Part shown: positions 63,896 to 64,000 of the stretch, in pieces | How the letters are laid out: each line of letters begins with the position of its first letter | Numbering within the stretch: the stretch's first letter is position 1 | Source of the DNA: Paraspadella gotoi | Lineage: Eukaryota; Chaetognatha | Length of the DNA stretch: 64,000 nt | Reading direction: 5' to 3' | NCBI GenBank assembly: GCA_051294375.1 | Contig: CM119268.1 | Coordinates: forward strand, 11,036,507-11,100,506 | The notes under the pieces: model-generated | The model's input: the letters and a program-made list of their open reading frames with translations, nothing else | Told to the model about the DNA's origin: nothing | The model's database searches: none | Program-made: the position numbers and the translations under genes

Positions 63896-64000
63896 ATGGT
63901 TGATTGAGAGAGTAGTTATCAAATTTATAAATTCAGAATCCGAGTAATGAGTGATATGCCAATTTTCGTGCAAGATCGCTTTTATACGAACTGTGGATCG

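Larger units (their letters stand above)
53955..64000 (-). repeat. unit C: second inverted copy, runs off the window
   Basis: Same orientation and order as unit B, and even denser in indels. It reaches only the H2A gene and part of the H2A/H2B promoter before the window ends. Confidence 0.93.

Overview
The window is animal nuclear DNA. It holds multi-exon genes with short introns, replication-type histone genes without introns and with 3' stem-loops, an integrin alpha chain, a motile-cilium protein (DRC7) and part of a rhodopsin-class GPCR. DRC7 implies an animal with motile cilia or flagella. The histones do not let me name a phylum; a bilaterian is likely. (GA/CT)n and (TTTC/GAAA)n microsatellites are extremely abundant and account for most of the long serine/leucine- or arginine/glutamate-rich reading frames, which are not genes.

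Layout. 1-3.8 kb: low-complexity and microsatellite DNA with no supported gene. 3.85-13.5 kb (+): integrin alpha gene. Its 5' exons (3.85-6.4 kb) keep changing frame, whereas everything right of the 25-N gap at 7261-7285 reads cleanly to the GFFRR tail and stop. 14.65-22.17 kb (-): complete DRC7 gene, 19 coding exons that join in phase to about 870 residues, two of the introns apparently GC-AG. 22.2-28.2 kb: no supported gene. 28.2-38.9 kb (+): a probable GPCR gene with an N-glycosylation-rich N-terminal exon, then exons for TM1 and TM2. Its proposed 9.3-kb intron contains four intact histone genes, H2B(-), H2A(+), H4(-) and H3(+), and a 706-bp hAT-like MITE with a perfect 8-bp target-site duplication. 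Exons for TM3-TM7 are not found.

From about 42.5 kb the window turns back on itself. 42.5-52.6 kb (unit B) is the reverse complement of 31.4-41.4 kb (unit A), and 54.0-64.0 kb (unit C) is a second reverse copy. B and C carry the same histone genes, GPCR exons, MITE and interspersed repeat, but are full of one-base indels that break every reading frame. The turning points coincide with 25-N gaps, and B and C share many of the same indels as well as a 1,017-bp block that reads as identical. The simplest reading is an assembly product (low-accuracy long-read gap filling and/or read-through palindromes) made from one real locus. A real inverted histone array with decayed copies is the alternative.

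The genes do not form one pathway: cell adhesion (integrin), axonemal dynein regulation (DRC7), signalling (GPCR) and chromatin (histones). I see no CRISPR, operon or other prokaryotic feature. The best candidates for something new are the histone quartet nested in a GPCR intron, the MITE, and an unclassified short interspersed repeat with 30-bp terminal direct repeats.
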